A stretch of DNA of 56,853 nt from Oxalobacter sp. (GTDB lineage Bacteria; Pseudomonadota; Gammaproteobacteria; Burkholderiales; Burkholderiaceae_D). Below the pieces are notes generated by a model that was given only the letters and a program-made list of their open reading frames with translations, had not been told where the DNA came from and did not search any database. The translations under genes were made by a program, and so were the position numbers. The stretch is taken from positions 1 to 56,853 of the forward strand of contig QZKY01000008.1 of NCBI GenBank assembly GCA_003605115.1. Reading direction: 5' to 3'. Shown here one piece after another: positions 37,204 through 48,811 of the stretch (position 1 is the first letter of the stretch; every line of letters begins with the position of its first letter).

Positions 37204-37947
37204 TTATTTCTCGCTGACTTCGACGTACTCGTCGCCGCCCTTGATCGTTTCAATCACATTCTGCATCGCGTTTGCACGGCCTTCGAGGATCGCATCAGCC
37301 ACACCGCGTGCATACAGCGTGATGGCCTTGGACGAGTCGTCATTGCCCGGGATAACATAATCAATACCATCCGGCGAGTGATTGGTGTCCACCACGGCGA
37401 TAACCGGGATACCCAGCTTCGCGGCTTCGGCGATTGCACCCTTGTGATAGCCTACGTCAACAACAAAAATGGCATCAGGAACGCCGTTCATGTCTTTCAC
37501 ACCACCGATGGCTTTTTCCAACTTGGCCATCTCGCGGGTAAACAACAATGCTTCTTTCTTGCTCATCTTCTCGACAGTGCCGTCTTGCATCGCGGCTTCC
37601 ATGTCTTTCAGGCGCTTGATCGAAGTCTTAATGGTCTTGAAGTTGGTCAGCATGCCGCCCAGCCAGCGCTGGTCAACAAAGGGGACACCAGCACGTTGCG
37701 CTTCAGCAGCAATGATTTCGCGCGCTTGACGCTTGGTGCCGACCATCAGGATGGTGCCGCGGTTGGAAGACAGTTGACGGATGAACTTCATCGCCTCCTG
37801 GTACATGGCCAGGGTCTTTTCAAGGTTGACGATATGAATTCGATTGCGATGGCCGAAGATGAACGGAGCCATCTTGGGGTTCCAGAAACGGGTTTGGTGA
37901 CCGAAATGAATACCGGCCTCCAGCATTTCACGCATGGTAACGGACAT
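37204..37947 (-). CDS. rpsB: 30S ribosomal protein S2
   Basis: The 247-residue protein starts [18 protein letters not shown] at ATG 37947 with GGAGA six bases upstream. [34 protein letters not shown] and the C-terminal [19 protein letters not shown] are diagnostic. It heads the rpsB-tsf operon and is divergent from nnr across 186 bp, which includes a leader where S2 autoregulation would act. Confidence 0.98.
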   Translation of the reverse strand: MSVTMREMLEAGIHFGHQTRFWNPKMAPFIFGHRNRIHIVNLEKTLAMYQEAMKFIRQLSSNRGTILMVGTKRQAREIIAAEAQRAGVPFVDQRWLGGMLTNFKTIKTSIKRLKDMEAAMQDGTVEKMSKKEALLFTREMAKLEKAIGGVKDMNGVPDAIFVVDVGYHKGAIAEAAKLGIPVIAVVDTNHSPDGIDYVIPGNDDSSKAITLYARGVADAILEGRANAMQNVIETIKGGDEYVEVSEK

Positions 37948-38040
37948 AATTTTCTCCAGGGTTAGGTCTTGATACCGGTTCGCACTCTCTTTCTCGAGCA
38001 CCCTTTTTTGACCGGAATCGCGATTTGTTAATGTTTGCTC

Positions 38041-38071
38041 TTGAAACTAAATTCAAGAACGCGCTATTGTA
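38041..38071. promoter_or_regulatory. divergent overlapping promoters of rpsB and nnr
   Basis: On the plus strand TTGAAA (38041-38046) and TATTGT (38065-38070), 18 bases apart, form a sigma-70-like promoter for nnr. On the minus strand TACAAT (38071-38066) is a good -10 for rpsB, without a clear -35. The two -10 boxes overlap. The rpsB leader would be roughly 110 bases and contains a CTTGAA/TTCAAG stem. Confidence 0.4.
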
Positions 38072-38133
38072 CTCCAATACAACGAATATTTCCATTCTCG
38101 ACTAGCGTTTTTTCTTGTCACAAAGGAAACCTC

Positions 38134-39681
38134 ATGATTGTTTTACACACCGTTGCCGAAACCCGAGCCATCGAGCAATCGGCAATGGGCTCCCTCCCGC
38201 CACGTACCTTGATGGAACGCGCTGGAAAAGCTGCCGCTGAACTGGCTTTGGGAATGTTGCTGAAAAATAAACAATCTGCTTCTGTGCTGGTTTTGGCTGG
38301 TTCCGGCAACAATGGCGGCGATGCTTTTGAAACAGCGACGCACCTCGCCCATGCCGGCGCCAAGGTTTCTGTCCTCTCTTACGCACAAGCAGAAAAACAG
38401 CCTGACGATGCCAAAGCTGCCTTACACATTGCACACCGCAGCCCGGCACGGTTTCGCGATGTCTCCTCGCCCGAAGCTTCCCTCTCAGCCATCCGTTCCA
38501 CGCAATGGGATCTCGTGATCGACGGTCTCTTCGGGATCGGCCTGTCCAAACCTATCACAGGCGATCTGGAAACCATCATCAACGCTGTCAATACACTCAC
38601 CTGCCCCGTCCTGGCACTCGATACACCAAGCGGACTCAATGTAGATACCGGCGCCATCAGCGGCGGCACGGATGGCATCGCCATTCGCGCAACGCACACC
38701 ATCACCTTCATCGCGGGCAAACCCGGCCTCTACACGCTGCAAGGGCGCGACCATGCCGGTGAAGTCACTGTCGCATCGCTCGACATTGACCCCCAACACT
38801 ACCCAGCACGGTCTTGCCTGCTGAATGAGGTTGCACTGTTTTCAGATGCACTGAAGCCACGTCTGCATGACTCTCACAAAGGCAGCTACGGCAATGTCGC
38901 CATCGTTGGCGGCGCGCAAGGTATGGCCGGGGCTGTCATCCTCGCTGGACGTGCTGCGTTGCATGCCGGCGCAGGACGCGTGTATACGGTTTTCCTCGAA
39001 AACACGCCAAGGTATGACAGCATTCAACCGGAACTGATGTGTCGTCATGCACACGACTTTGATTTCTCGTCTGCCGTGCTGGTCGTCGGCCCCGGGCTCG
39101 GCCAATCACGTGGCGCACACGATTTACTCGCCAAAACCCTGAACGCGCGTCAGCCCATCGTACTGGATGCCGACGCCTTCAACCTCATTGCAGCCGAACC
39201 CGGCCTGCAACAACGCGTCCGCAATCGACGCGAACCTACATTGATGACGCCCCATCCGCTCGAAGCCGCACGCCTGTTAAGTATCAGCAGCAACGAAGTC
39301 CAGGCCAATCGCATTGACGCCGCGCGCAAGCTCGCAAACGCATTCAACGCAACCGTGATCTTGAAAGGTTCCGGCAGCATCATTGCTGAACCCGATGTTG
39401 CAGGATCCAAGGGCATGAGCTATGTCAATCCCACTGGCAACCCCGCACTCGCCACGGCTGGCACCGGCGATGTGCTCGCAGGTTTGTGCGGCGCCTTGCT
39501 TGCCCAGGGATTACTGGAAAAAGAAACCGCACTGGCCGCAACCTGGCTGCACGGTCAAGCAGCAGATGAACTTGTGCGATGGGGAAAGGGACCGATTGGC
39601 TTGACTGCCAATGAACTGATGCCAGTAATCAGAATGCTCTTGAATCGGATCGCTGCCAACAAAACTGCGCACGAAAAATAA
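38134..39681 (+). CDS. nnr: bifunctional NAD(P)H-hydrate epimerase/dehydratase
   Basis: It repairs hydrated NADH and NADPH: the N-terminal YjeF domain (about 1-210) epimerises NAD(P)HX and the C-terminal ribokinase-like domain (about 225-515) dehydrates the S form using ADP. The 515-residue fusion is the common bacterial form. GSGNNGGDAFETA and DGLFGIGLSKPI mark the first domain; NPTGNPALATAGTGDVLAG the second. The start at 38134 is preceded by AAAGGAAA. Confidence 0.95.
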   Translation: MIVLHTVAETRAIEQSAMGSLPPRTLMERAGKAAAELALGMLLKNKQSASVLVLAGSGNNGGDAFETATHLAHAGAKVSVLSYAQAEKQPDDAKAALHIAHRSPARFRDVSSPEASLSAIRSTQWDLVIDGLFGIGLSKPITGDLETIINAVNTLTCPVLALDTPSGLNVDTGAISGGTDGIAIRATHTITFIAGKPGLYTLQGRDHAGEVTVASLDIDPQHYPARSCLLNEVALFSDALKPRLHDSHKGSYGNVAIVGGAQGMAGAVILAGRAALHAGAGRVYTVFLENTPRYDSIQPELMCRHAHDFDFSSAVLVVGPGLGQSRGAHDLLAKTLNARQPIVLDADAFNLIAAEPGLQQRVRNRREPTLMTPHPLEAARLLSISSNEVQANRIDAARKLANAFNATVILKGSGSIIAEPDVAGSKGMSYVNPTGNPALATAGTGDVLAGLCGALLAQGLLEKETALAATWLHGQAADELVRWGKGPIGLTANELMPVIRMLLNRIAANKTAHEK

Positions 39682-39705
39682 AAGCGCCTCACTATGGAGG
39701 CGCTT
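39682..39705 (-). terminator. intrinsic terminator after lon
   Basis: The 9-bp stem AAGCGCCTC (39682-39690 with 39697-39705) has a 6-base loop and is followed on the minus strand by TTTTATTTTT. It starts one base after the nnr stop, so the T-run lies over the nnr end. It fits lon termination; for nnr the T-run is absent. Confidence 0.8.
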
Positions 39706-39728
39706 CCTGTCACAAAAAACGTGTGCGA

Positions 39729-42137
39729 CTAATGTGCCCGAACACCGTTGTCCTTGGCGGTATCCGCTTGCACGACAGCATTGGGATCTGCCGGTGGCGT
39801 ATCCAGCAAAGGCGTCGGGTGACGTTCCAGCGCGACTTCCAGCACCTTGTCGATCCACCTCACCGGAACAATTTCCAGCTTGTTTTTCACATTGTCCGGA
39901 ATCTCAGCCAAATCCTTGGTATTTTCTTCCGGGATCAACACCGTCTTGATGCCGCCACGCAGCGCGGCAAGGAGTTTTTCCTTCAAGCCACCGATGGGTA
40001 AGACTTCGCCGCGCAGAGTGATTTCACCCGTCATCGCCACGTCGGCGCGCACTGGAATACCGGTCAACACCGACACCAACGCTGTCGTCATCGTGATGCC
40101 AGCAGACGGACCATCTTTCGGTGTGGCACCTTCGGGTACGTGAATGTGCATGTCGCTCTTTTCGAATACATCATCCCTGATGCCGAGACGCTTTGCACGG
40201 CTTCTCACGACCGTGCGTGCCGCTTCGATGGATTCCTTCATCACTTCACCCAAGGTACCGGTGCGGATCACGCCGCCCTTGCCAGGCACGGTTGCCGCTT
40301 CGATCGTCAACAATTCGCCACCCACTTCGGTCCATGCCAGCCCCACCACCTGACCGATCTGGTTTTCTTTCTCGGCCACACCATAGTCGAACTGGCGCAC
40401 ACCCAAGTATTTGTCGAGCGTTTTCGGCGTTACGGTAACCTTCTTGTCCTGTTTTTTCATCAAGTTCATCTTGACGACCTTGCGGCAAATCTTGGAAATC
40501 TCCCGCTCCAGCGCACGCACACCCGCTTCGCGCGTGTAGTAGCGCACGATGTCGCGAATCGTCGCTTCGGTGATGTTGATCTCATCCTTCTTCAAACCAT
40601 TGTTCTTGATTTGCTTGGGAATCAAATACTGCTGGGCGATATTGGTCTTTTCATCTTCCGTATACCCCGCGAGACGAATCACTTCCATCCGGTCGAGCAA
40701 GGGTGCCGGAATGTTCAGCGAGTTGGATGTGGCAATGAACATCACATCGGACAAGTCAAAATCCACTTCGACATAGTGATCGGAGAAAGTATGGTTCTGT
40801 TCCGGATCGAGCACTTCGAGCAATGCCGCTGACGGATCGCCACGGAAGTCTGCACCAATCTTGTCCACTTCGTCCAGCAAAAACAAGGGATTGCGCACAC
40901 CTGCCTTGGAAAGACTTTGCAAAATCTTGCCTGGCATGGAACCGATGTAGGTACGACGGTGACCGCGAATTTCTGCTTCATCCCGTACGCCACCCAAAGC
41001 CATGCGCACAAACTTGCGGTTGGTCGCACGCGCAATCGACTGCCCCAGTGAAGTCTTACCGACGCCCGGTGGCCCCACAAAGCACAGAATCGGCGCTTTT
41101 ACCTTGTCTACGCGCTGATGCACAGCAAGATATTCAAGGATGCGTTCCTTGACCTTGTCGAGCGCATAGTGATCATCCTCGAGCACTTTTTCAGCAACAG
41201 ACAGATCATTGTTGATCTTGGATTTTTTCTTCCATGGCAGATTGACGAGCGTATCGATATAGTTACGCACAACCGTCGCTTCCGCCGACATCGGCGACAT
41301 CAGCTTGAGTTTCTTCAGTTCGGATTGTGCTTTTTCCCGCGCTTCCTTGGGCATTTTGGCCGCTTTGATGCGTTTTTCAAATTCATCAAAATCACTGCCT
41401 TCTTCTTCGCCCAACTCCTTCTGAATCGCCTTGACCTGCTCGTTCAAATAATACTCGCGTTGCGATTTTTCCATCTGACGCTTGACGCGACCGCGGATAC
41501 GCTTCTCGACTTGCATGATGTCGAGTTCGCCTTCCAGGTAAGTCAACAGCGTTTCGAGGCGCTTTTCGACGTCAGCCTGCTCCAATACTGTCTGCTTTTG
41601 TTCCAGTTTGAGCGGCAAATGTGCTGCGATGGTGTCTGCCAAACGGCCGACATCCTCTATGCCCGACAGAGAACCCAAAATTTCCGGTGGGACTTTTTTG
41701 TTCAGTTTGACGTACTGGTCAAATTGCTGAACGATCGCCCGACGCATTGCTTCGACTTCGGCCTCGTTCTTGATCAGCGATTCAACCGGCACCAAATCTG
41801 CCATGAAGTGGGTTTCGTAATCCTCGATATGCTGGATATTCGCACGTTGCACACCCTCAACCAACACTTTTACCGTGCCATCAGGAAGTTTGAGCATTTG
41901 TAAAATGTTGGCAATACAACCGATTTTGTATATGTCACTTGCCGACGGCTCATCTTTGGCTGCAGCCATTTGCGCCGCCAGCATGATGGTTTTGCCATTT
42001 TCCATCGCTGTCTCCAGCGCCTTGATCGAACGAGGACGACCGACAAACAGCGGTATGACCATATGCGGAAAGACGACAACATCCCGCAAGGGCAACAAAG
42101 AAAGGCGTGTTTCTTGGGTAAGGGGTGTATTTGTCAT
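39729..42137 (-). CDS. lon: ATP-dependent protease Lon
   Basis: Hexameric cytoplasmic protease degrading damaged and regulatory proteins. The 802-residue protein has the N-terminal substrate domain, a coiled coil (about 190-260), the AAA+ module with Walker [10 protein letters not shown] near residue 355, and the C-terminal protease domain with the serine in PKDGPSAG and the lysine in LKEKLLAA. Length is normal. It lies 197 bp after clpX, in the conserved tig-clpP-clpX-lon order. Confidence 0.98.
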   Translation of the reverse strand: MTNTPLTQETRLSLLPLRDVVVFPHMVIPLFVGRPRSIKALETAMENGKTIMLAAQMAAAKDEPSASDIYKIGCIANILQMLKLPDGTVKVLVEGVQRANIQHIEDYETHFMADLVPVESLIKNEAEVEAMRRAIVQQFDQYVKLNKKVPPEILGSLSGIEDVGRLADTIAAHLPLKLEQKQTVLEQADVEKRLETLLTYLEGELDIMQVEKRIRGRVKRQMEKSQREYYLNEQVKAIQKELGEEEGSDFDEFEKRIKAAKMPKEAREKAQSELKKLKLMSPMSAEATVVRNYIDTLVNLPWKKKSKINNDLSVAEKVLEDDHYALDKVKERILEYLAVHQRVDKVKAPILCFVGPPGVGKTSLGQSIARATNRKFVRMALGGVRDEAEIRGHRRTYIGSMPGKILQSLSKAGVRNPLFLLDEVDKIGADFRGDPSAALLEVLDPEQNHTFSDHYVEVDFDLSDVMFIATSNSLNIPAPLLDRMEVIRLAGYTEDEKTNIAQQYLIPKQIKNNGLKKDEINITEATIRDIVRYYTREAGVRALEREISKICRKVVKMNLMKKQDKKVTVTPKTLDKYLGVRQFDYGVAEKENQIGQVVGLAWTEVGGELLTIEAATVPGKGGVIRTGTLGEVMKESIEAARTVVRSRAKRLGIRDDVFEKSDMHIHVPEGATPKDGPSAGITMTTALVSVLTGIPVRADVAMTGEITLRGEVLPIGGLKEKLLAALRGGIKTVLIPEENTKDLAEIPDNVKNKLEIVPVRWIDKVLEVALERHPTPLLDTPPADPNAVVQADTAKDNGVRAH

Positions 42138-42334
42138 GGCAAACCCTTATTTGAAATGTTCAAGATTACAGTAATGTTGGCTCAAAAAGCCAAAAAACAA
42201 GGTTTTGCGTTAAAAAATTAAAAATATATGCAGAAAATGCCGTGAATTTCACTCCATGTCATTGTATAGCGCGAAAACATAAAAGCGCATGACATTACTC
42301 ATGGGCAACGCGCGTAAGAGTGAAGGTAAATCAA

Positions 42335-43606
42335 TTAGCTTGCAGCTTTTTGCTGGCTGGGTTGATCTTGGTATATCAACAAAGGTTTTGCGCCACTCGT
42401 GATCGTATTCTCATCGATAACAACCTTGACAACATTCTGCTCGGTCGGTAAATCGTACATCACGTCGAGCAACACATTCTCAAGAATGGAACGCAGCCCG
42501 CGCGCACCAGTTTTACGTGCCAGGGCTTTTTTAGCGATAGCCTGCAACGCAGCAGGACGAATGTCGAGTTCAGCACCTTCCATCGCCAACAATTTGGAAT
42601 ATTGTTTGACCAGTGCGTTCTTGGGCTCAAGCAAAATTTGAATCAAGGCTTCTTCCGTCAAATCGTTGAGCGTCGCCACCACGGGCAAGCGACCGACCAA
42701 TTCTGGAATGAGTCCAAATTTGATCAAATCCTCCGGCTCGACGTTGGAGAGCACTTCGCTGGATTCTTTCTCAGCCTGGCTCCTAACCGTTGCAGAAAAT
42801 CCGATACCACCCTTGTCGGAGCGATCCGCAATGATTTTTTCCAGTCCATCAAATGCGCCGCCGCAGATGAACAGAATATTCGTCGTATCGACCTGGACAA
42901 AATCCTGGTTCGGATGCTTGCGTCCGCCTTGTGGCGGAACAGCCGCCATCGTGCCTTCAATAAGCTTCAGCAGAGCCTGCTGTACGCCCTCGCCGGAAAC
43001 GTCGCGCGTAATCGATGGGTTGTCTGACTTGCGTGAAATCTTGTCGATTTCATCGATATACACAATGCCGCGCTGTGCTTTATCTACTTCATAGTTACAG
43101 TTCTGCAGCAACTTCTGAATGATGTTTTCGACGTCTTCGCCGACATAACCCGCCTCGGTCAGCGTCGTGGCATCCGCAATCACAAAAGGCACATTCAACA
43201 TGCGCGCCATCGTTTGCGCCAACAGGGTTTTACCCGAGCCGGTCGGTCCCACCAAGAGGATGTTGCTCTTGGAGAGCTCGACATCGTCTTTCTTCTCGTG
43301 ATGTTTAAGACGCTTGTAGTGGTTATATACCGCTACCGACAAAATGCGCTTGGCTCTTTCCTGGCCAATCACATATTGATCCAGCATCACGGAAATTTCG
43401 TGTGGTGTCGGCAAATCGGACTTGGCATTGGCTAGCGTCTCTGTTCCGGCAGTTTCATCACGAATGATGTCGTTGCAGAGATTGATGCACTCGTCGCAAA
43501 TAAATACGGAAGGTCCCGCAATCAGTTTTTTGACTTCATGCTGACTTTTGCCGCAAAACGAGCAATAGAGAAGTTTCTCGCCGCTGGAAGATTTTTTTTC
43601 AGCCAT
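42335..43606 (-). CDS. clpX: ClpX ATPase subunit
   Basis: The unfoldase of ClpXP. The 423-residue protein has the zinc-binding domain (Cys15, Cys18, Cys37, Cys40), Walker A GPTGSGKT at 120-127, the pore loop GYVG, Walker B and the ClpP-docking IGF loop in KGGIGF. It follows clpP by 157 bp. Confidence 0.98.
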   Translation of the reverse strand: MAEKKSSSGEKLLYCSFCGKSQHEVKKLIAGPSVFICDECINLCNDIIRDETAGTETLANAKSDLPTPHEISVMLDQYVIGQERAKRILSVAVYNHYKRLKHHEKKDDVELSKSNILLVGPTGSGKTLLAQTMARMLNVPFVIADATTLTEAGYVGEDVENIIQKLLQNCNYEVDKAQRGIVYIDEIDKISRKSDNPSITRDVSGEGVQQALLKLIEGTMAAVPPQGGRKHPNQDFVQVDTTNILFICGGAFDGLEKIIADRSDKGGIGFSATVRSQAEKESSEVLSNVEPEDLIKFGLIPELVGRLPVVATLNDLTEEALIQILLEPKNALVKQYSKLLAMEGAELDIRPAALQAIAKKALARKTGARGLRSILENVLLDVMYDLPTEQNVVKVVIDENTITSGAKPLLIYQDQPSQQKAAS

Positions 43607-43763
43607 TATGGAATGCCGTTGTGAAAGCGTGTTGTCGTAAGCGCAATATAAAATGCAATGAAAAAAGCTTTCTTGCGCTTAAACAATAACACAACACGAT
43701 GAATCCAGTCAGCAACTTGTCACCAAAACATGAGTGTTTGTGGTGAATTTCAAGCGCCGGTAA

Positions 43764-44390
43764 TTATGCGCGGTTGGTTAAGACCTTATCGATCAAGCCG
43801 TAAGTGACTGCCTCTTCCGCCGACATGAAATTGTCGCGTTCTGTGTCTCTGGCAATTTGCTCGATTGTCTGCCCGGTTTTCTCAGCCAAAATACCATTGA
43901 GACGTTCTCGTAGGTAAAGAATTTCCCGCGCCTGAATTTCAATGTCACTGGCTTGCCCATGCGCTCCGCCAGAGGGTTGGTGAATCATGACGCGCGAATT
44001 CGGAAGGGAAAACCGTTTGCCCTTAGCGCCAGCTGCCAGCAAAAAAGCCCCCATCGACGCTGCCATGCCGGTACACAGGGTTGAGACTTCGGGTTTGATG
44101 AATTGCATGGTGTCGTAAATTGCCATGCCTGCCGAAACCGAACCGCCCGGAGAATTGATGTAAAGGGAGATATCCTTGTCCGGATTTTCGCTTTCCAGAA
44201 AGAGCATCTGCGCCACAATCAAATTGGCAGTGTGGTCATTGACAGGTCCCACAAGGAAAATCACGCGCTCCTTCAAAAGGCGGGAATAAATATCGAAAGC
44301 GCGCTCACCGCGACCACTTTGCTCAATCACCATTGGGATCATGCCGATCATCTCGGTATCCAAAGCAGATTTTCCATTTCCGAAAGTCAT
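43764..44390 (-). CDS. clpP: ClpP protease subunit
   Basis: The tetradecameric serine protease core. The 208-residue precursor has Ser112 (GMAASMGA), His137 (MIHQPSGG) and Asp186 (DTERDNFMS), with the N-terminal propeptide ending before [20 protein letters not shown]. It follows tig by 39 bp and is likely co-transcribed with it. Confidence 0.98.
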   Translation of the reverse strand: MTFGNGKSALDTEMIGMIPMVIEQSGRGERAFDIYSRLLKERVIFLVGPVNDHTANLIVAQMLFLESENPDKDISLYINSPGGSVSAGMAIYDTMQFIKPEVSTLCTGMAASMGAFLLAAGAKGKRFSLPNSRVMIHQPSGGAHGQASDIEIQAREILYLRERLNGILAEKTGQTIEQIARDTERDNFMSAEEAVTYGLIDKVLTNRA

Positions 44391-44429
44391 CGTCTCCCCC
44401 CTTGAAAGTTCTTTTTAACGGTCAGCCAC

Positions 44430-45776
44430 TCAAGCATTTACGCGACGCGCCATCAATTCCTCAAACGGCATCGTCTTATCGGTAACGCTGGCTTTGTCCA
44501 GAACATGGTTCACGACATTGTCTTCCAGCACCATCGATTCGACTTCAGCCATTCTGTTTTTGTCACCATAATAGTAATTGATGACCATTTGCGGATCTTG
44601 ATAGCTCTTGGCCAGCGCCTCTACCTGAGCGCGAATTTGTTCCGGCGTTGCCTTCAATTGATTGGCTTCAACCAAATCGCCCAAAATCAAGCCTAGGCGC
44701 ACGCGACGTTCCGCTTGTTCCGTGAACAGCTCAACTGGCAACTTTGAATTGAGCGGATCGCGCCCCATCTGGGCAATGCTCGTCTTCGCCATTTCAATCA
44801 ATTGGTTGACCTCTTGATCGACAAGGGCTTTGGGCACATCGAATGTGGCAGCCTTGTTCAGCGCATCCAGAACATTTTGTTTGTTGATGGCTTTCAGTCG
44901 CGTTTCGGATTCGCGCACCAGACTGTCGCGAATTTCTGCGCGCATATCGCTCACTTCGCCGGAAGCAAGACCCAGCGATTTCACAAATTCGGCATCCACT
45001 TCAGGCAAATGCGGCCACTCTATTTGGCTGACTGAAACGGTAAACTCGGCTGTCTTGCCAGCCACATCCTTGCCGTGATAATCGGCCGGGAAAGTCAGCG
45101 GAAATTTCTTTTCCTCGCCAACGCGCATGCCCAACACGGCAGTTTCGAATGCCGGAAGCATTTGTCCATCGCCAAGCACGAACGCGTAGCCCTCTGACTT
45201 GCCACCTTCAAACTCGACACCGTCAATCGTGCCGTTGAAGTTAATGGTCACCATATCGCCATTGTGCGCAGAGATATCGCTGCCGCCGTCGCCGTATTTT
45301 CCTTGCACGCCGCGAGCATGGAATTCAGCACGCCCCTTGCGAAGCACATTGATGGTGTTGTCCACCTCACTCTCGTCAATGTCGACCTTGACCTTTTCGA
45401 TTGCCAGCGCAGACAAGTCACCCATGCTGAACTCTGGGTAGACTTCGAAAGTCGCGTTAAAAGCGTAATGTGTTTCGAGAAGCTCGCTTCCTGTCTTGAT
45501 CTCGATTCGCGGATAACCCGCCACGCGCAAGTTATTCGCCGAGGCGCTTGTGCTGAACACTTCGTGGATTTTTTGTTCCAGTACGCTTGTCGTAATATCG
45601 TGCCCAAATTGCGCCTCGATCATTTTCATCGGAACCTTGCCCGGACGAAATCCCGGCGCTTTTGCAGTGCGCGCACGCGCCTTAAGGCGCTTATCCACTT
45701 CGGTTTTGACCTCATCGCGAGGAATATTGATGGTGATGCGGCGTTCGAGCTTGTCGAGCGTTTCAACAGTTGCCAT
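44430..45776 (-). CDS. tig: trigger factor
   Basis: Ribosome-bound chaperone and peptidyl-prolyl isomerase. The 448-residue protein has the ribosome-binding domain with the GFRPGKVPMKMI signature (about 42-53), the FKBP-type domain (about 150-250) and the helical C-terminal chaperone arms. It heads the tig-clpP-clpX-lon cluster and has a sigma-70-like promoter about 100 bases upstream. Confidence 0.97.
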   Translation of the reverse strand: MATVETLDKLERRITINIPRDEVKTEVDKRLKARARTAKAPGFRPGKVPMKMIEAQFGHDITTSVLEQKIHEVFSTSASANNLRVAGYPRIEIKTGSELLETHYAFNATFEVYPEFSMGDLSALAIEKVKVDIDESEVDNTINVLRKGRAEFHARGVQGKYGDGGSDISAHNGDMVTINFNGTIDGVEFEGGKSEGYAFVLGDGQMLPAFETAVLGMRVGEEKKFPLTFPADYHGKDVAGKTAEFTVSVSQIEWPHLPEVDAEFVKSLGLASGEVSDMRAEIRDSLVRESETRLKAINKQNVLDALNKAATFDVPKALVDQEVNQLIEMAKTSIAQMGRDPLNSKLPVELFTEQAERRVRLGLILGDLVEANQLKATPEQIRAQVEALAKSYQDPQMVINYYYGDKNRMAEVESMVLEDNVVNHVLDKASVTDKTMPFEELMARRVNA

Positions 45777-45876
45777 GTAAATCGTCCAAAAAATGTGAAT
45801 GCAATAATGCGCGCAAGATCTTGATCAGAAACGGGAAAAACCCTCAAATAGCGACCTGCGCTGAGCTAAGTCCGAC

Positions 45877-45906
45877 ATTTTAGCTGATATTGAGCAAGCA
45901 CGGCAA
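45877..45906 (-). promoter_or_regulatory. putative tig promoter
   Basis: On the minus strand TTGCCG (45906-45901) and TAAAAT (45882-45877) are 18 bases apart and about 100 bases before the tig start. This is a fair sigma-70 promoter for the tig-clp cluster. No clear heat-shock (sigma-32) site was seen. Confidence 0.45.
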
Positions 45907-45959
45907 GAAATGCCCCAATACCTGAAATGTTCACTGGCACGCTCAAACACCTATATCGG

Positions 45960-46634
45960 TCAAATCAAGCCCTTTTCGGCAAACGAATAGAGTTGCGTAC
46001 CGGCGACAACGAAGTGGTCAAGTACGCGCACATCCACCAGCGCCAAAGCCTGTTTCAGTGCCTGCGTCAATGACCGGTCTGCAGCACTGGGTTCCGGTGC
46101 GCCTGAGGGATGATTGTGCGCGAGGATGACACTGGCTGCATTATGCGCCAGCGCAGCCTTGACGACTTCACGCGGGTACACGCTGGTTTGGGTAAGCGTG
46201 CCGCGAAACATTTCTTGCGCTGCAATGAGCCGGTTTTTGACATCGAGAAAAAGCACCGCGAAGGATTCATGCGAACGGTGCCCCAGAAAAAGCTGAAGAT
46301 ACTCCCGTACCGCACGCGGCGATTCGAGTATGGCTCCGGACTTCAACTCTTCCAGAAGGGAGCGCCGCGCCAGTTCCAGGGTCGCCTGCAACTGTGCATA
46401 CTTGGCTTCACCCAAACCGTTAATGGATGAAAAGGCCGGTAACCCTGCGGTAAACAAGCCATTTAGCGATCCAAAATGTGCCAGCATTTCTCGCCCCAAA
46501 TCTACCGCAGATTTCCCTCTGACACCGACACGCAAAAAGATGGCCAGCAACTCTGCGTCGGACAAAGCCTGCGCGCCATGCTTGATCAGCCTTTCCCGTG
46601 GTCGCTGATCCTCGGGCCAATCCGTAATCGCCAT
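45960..46634 (-). CDS. radC: RadC family JAB1/MPN domain protein
   Basis: A 224-residue RadC protein with an N-terminal helix-hairpin-helix region (about 20-90) and a C-terminal JAMM-type metal domain with HNHPSG followed by the distal Asp in SAADRSLT. The name reflects an old DNA-repair assignment that was later questioned, so function is open. It is divergent from ispH across 92 bp, a pairing common in Burkholderiales, although an FKBP-type slpA gene that often sits between them is absent. Confidence 0.93.
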   Translation of the reverse strand: MAITDWPEDQRPRERLIKHGAQALSDAELLAIFLRVGVRGKSAVDLGREMLAHFGSLNGLFTAGLPAFSSINGLGEAKYAQLQATLELARRSLLEELKSGAILESPRAVREYLQLFLGHRSHESFAVLFLDVKNRLIAAQEMFRGTLTQTSVYPREVVKAALAHNAASVILAHNHPSGAPEPSAADRSLTQALKQALALVDVRVLDHFVVAGTQLYSFAEKGLI

Positions 46635-46726
46635 ATCCGCCCTTCTGTCCCTGCGTTTGTGTGCAAAAAGGAAAGCTGCATTAGAATGCCGCTTGCAATT
46701 ACATCATTATCGTTATCAAAAAGCAA

Positions 46727-47656
46727 ATGGACAAGACAATTCTGCTGGCGCAGCCACGCGGCTTTTGCGCCGGAGTACATCGCGCCATCGAAATCGTTGA
46801 ACGGACGATCGAACAATTTGGCGCACCGATTTACGTCAGGCACGAAATCGTGCACAACGCCTATGTGGTGAGCGGCTTGCGCCAAAAGGGCGCCATTTTT
46901 GTGAGTGAGCTGGATGAAGTGCCGCCCGGCAGCACGGTCATTTTTTCAGCCCACGGGGTCTCGCAAGCGGTTCGCGCGCAAGCCGAAGCACGGCAGCTCC
47001 GTGTATTCGATGCCACCTGCCCACTCGTCATGAAAGTTCACATGGAAGTCGCGCGCATGGATCAAGAAGGGCGCGAAATCATCATGATTGGTCACCGAGG
47101 ACATCCCGAAGTCGAAGGCACCATGGGGCAGCTCGACGGTGGGATCCATCTGGTGCAAACACCGGCCGACGTTGACAGCCTGCAGGTGTCTGACCCGAAC
47201 AATCTGGCATACGTTACGCAAACCACGCTCTCTCTTGATGATAGCGCCGAAGTCATTGCGGCTCTCAAGCAGCGCTTCCCGAACATTATTGAACCGAAAA
47301 GAGCGGACATTTGCTATGCCACGACCAACCGACAGATGGCCGTCAAAGCCCTTGCGCCGCAGGTGGACATGGTCATTGTCGTGGGCAGCCCCAATAGCTC
47401 CAACTCCAATCGTTTGCGCGAAGTCGCAGAAAAAACCGGAACCTTTGCGCGCATGGTGGATAACGCTTCGCAAATTGACCCCGCCTGGTTGATCGAAAAA
47501 AAACGCATCGGCCTGACAGCGGGCGCATCGGCGCCAGAAGTGCTGGTTCAGGAGGTGATTGCGCGATTAAAAGACTTCGGCATCGAGAATGTGCAAATCA
47601 TGGCGGGCGTCGAGGAAAAAATCGCGTTTCCTTTGCCAGGTGGCTTGAGGGCTTGA
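46727..47656 (+). CDS. ispH: 4-hydroxy-3-methylbut-2-enyl diphosphate reductase
   Basis: The last MEP-pathway enzyme, reducing HMBPP to IPP and DMAPP with a 4Fe-4S cluster. The 309-residue protein has the three cluster cysteines Cys14 (RGFCAGV), Cys98 (DATCPLV) and Cys196 ([10 protein letters not shown]), and the SAHGVS and [10 protein letters not shown] motifs. Its end lies 50 bp from the convergent glk end. Confidence 0.97.
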   Translation: MDKTILLAQPRGFCAGVHRAIEIVERTIEQFGAPIYVRHEIVHNAYVVSGLRQKGAIFVSELDEVPPGSTVIFSAHGVSQAVRAQAEARQLRVFDATCPLVMKVHMEVARMDQEGREIIMIGHRGHPEVEGTMGQLDGGIHLVQTPADVDSLQVSDPNNLAYVTQTTLSLDDSAEVIAALKQRFPNIIEPKRADICYATTNRQMAVKALAPQVDMVIVVGSPNSSNSNRLREVAEKTGTFARMVDNASQIDPAWLIEKKRIGLTAGASAPEVLVQEVIARLKDFGIENVQIMAGVEEKIAFPLPGGLRA

Positions 47657-47706
47657 GAATCTGAACGCAGCGACAACCCCCACTGAAGCAAGTACGCTGG
47701 ACCGAT

Positions 47707-48729
47707 TCACGATTCCTGCAATATCGCTGAAACGCCGAGCAAAGTGGGATGCGCCATTGTGATCACAAACGTCGGAATGCCGCCAAGGTACTGAGCGTAC
47801 CGCCCTTTTGCTTCAAATCGCTGGCGAAAACACGATTGGTCAAAGCGCTCCCCCAAACGCGGCACGATGCCGCCGCCAATGTAGATGCCACCCTGCGCCC
47901 CCAAGGTCAAGGCCAGATTACCCGCAACCGTACCAAGCATGCCGCAGAATAATTCCAGGGTTTCATCGCAAATGGGACAGGCATGCGTCAGGGCGCGTCG
48001 TACAATTTCAGGCGCTGCAAGCGGATCACGGTTCACGCCAGACAAAACCGATACGGCACGATAAATCAACTCGATGCCCATCCCGGACATCAAGCGCTCC
48101 GCAGAAACGTGCGGCAACGCTTTCCAGGCGAATCGCAAAATATCCATTTCACGTTCACTGCTTGGTGAAAAGGTGACGTGACCGCCTTCGGAGGACAAGG
48201 GCAACCATCCTTCTTTAGCGGGAACCAAACCCGACACACCCAAACCGGTGCCCGCACCAATCAAGCCTATCGCAGCATGACGCTTGGCTGCCCCCCCTCC
48301 TACCTGACGCACTTGATCGTTTGTAAAACGCGGGATGGACATCGCCAAGGCCGTGAAGTCATTGACGACCCGTAATTTTTCAAAACCGAATTCTTGCTGT
48401 AGCGCTTCGATCGAGAACGACCAGTTTGCGTTCGTCATCTTGACGTCGTCCCCATCGATGGGGCATGCCATTGCGAATGCCGCCCAAGAGGCTTGCATGA
48501 CGTTCGCGCGCAAAGCAATGGGGTCGGCAAGATAAGCACTAAGCGCTTGGCTGATCGAAACAAAGTTTTTGAGCGGCTGCACAAACACCGCCTCGAATCG
48601 CCCATCTGCCTGCTCCAGCGCAAAACGGACATTGGTTCCGCCAATATCGGCCAATATCCTCGGGTAAGGGTTTGTCTTACGTTGCACCTTGTACGTTTTA
48701 TCGCTGCCAGGATCTTGCATGGGCTCCAT
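47707..48729 (-). CDS. glk: glucokinase
   Basis: Phosphorylates glucose to glucose-6-phosphate. The 340-residue protein is of the Glk (ROK-distinct) bacterial group, with LADIGGTNVRFAL, the VNDFTALAMSIP segment, GAGTGLGVSGL, SSEGGHVTFSPSSERE and a C-terminal GGIYIGGGIVPR. About 20 residues precede the ADIGGT strand. It is divergent from yebC. It implies some sugar use, although no other sugar gene is in the window. Confidence 0.94.
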   Translation of the reverse strand: MEPMQDPGSDKTYKVQRKTNPYPRILADIGGTNVRFALEQADGRFEAVFVQPLKNFVSISQALSAYLADPIALRANVMQASWAAFAMACPIDGDDVKMTNANWSFSIEALQQEFGFEKLRVVNDFTALAMSIPRFTNDQVRQVGGGAAKRHAAIGLIGAGTGLGVSGLVPAKEGWLPLSSEGGHVTFSPSSEREMDILRFAWKALPHVSAERLMSGMGIELIYRAVSVLSGVNRDPLAAPEIVRRALTHACPICDETLELFCGMLGTVAGNLALTLGAQGGIYIGGGIVPRLGERFDQSCFRQRFEAKGRYAQYLGGIPTFVITMAHPTLLGVSAILQES

Positions 48730-48802
48730 CTCATTTTCCTTGAAAGCGTCAGGCGCAGGCTAAGAACATCACGGGAAGAGGGCAAATTCAGCGGCTACGC
48801 TA

Positions 48803-48811
48803 TGATAAAAT
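48803..48811 (+). promoter_or_regulatory. putative yebC promoter (extended -10)
   Basis: TGATAAAAT forms an extended -10 about 127 bases before the yebC ATG, within the 208-bp gap shared with the divergent glk gene. No matching -35 was found. The remaining leader shows no clear regulatory motif. Confidence 0.35.
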
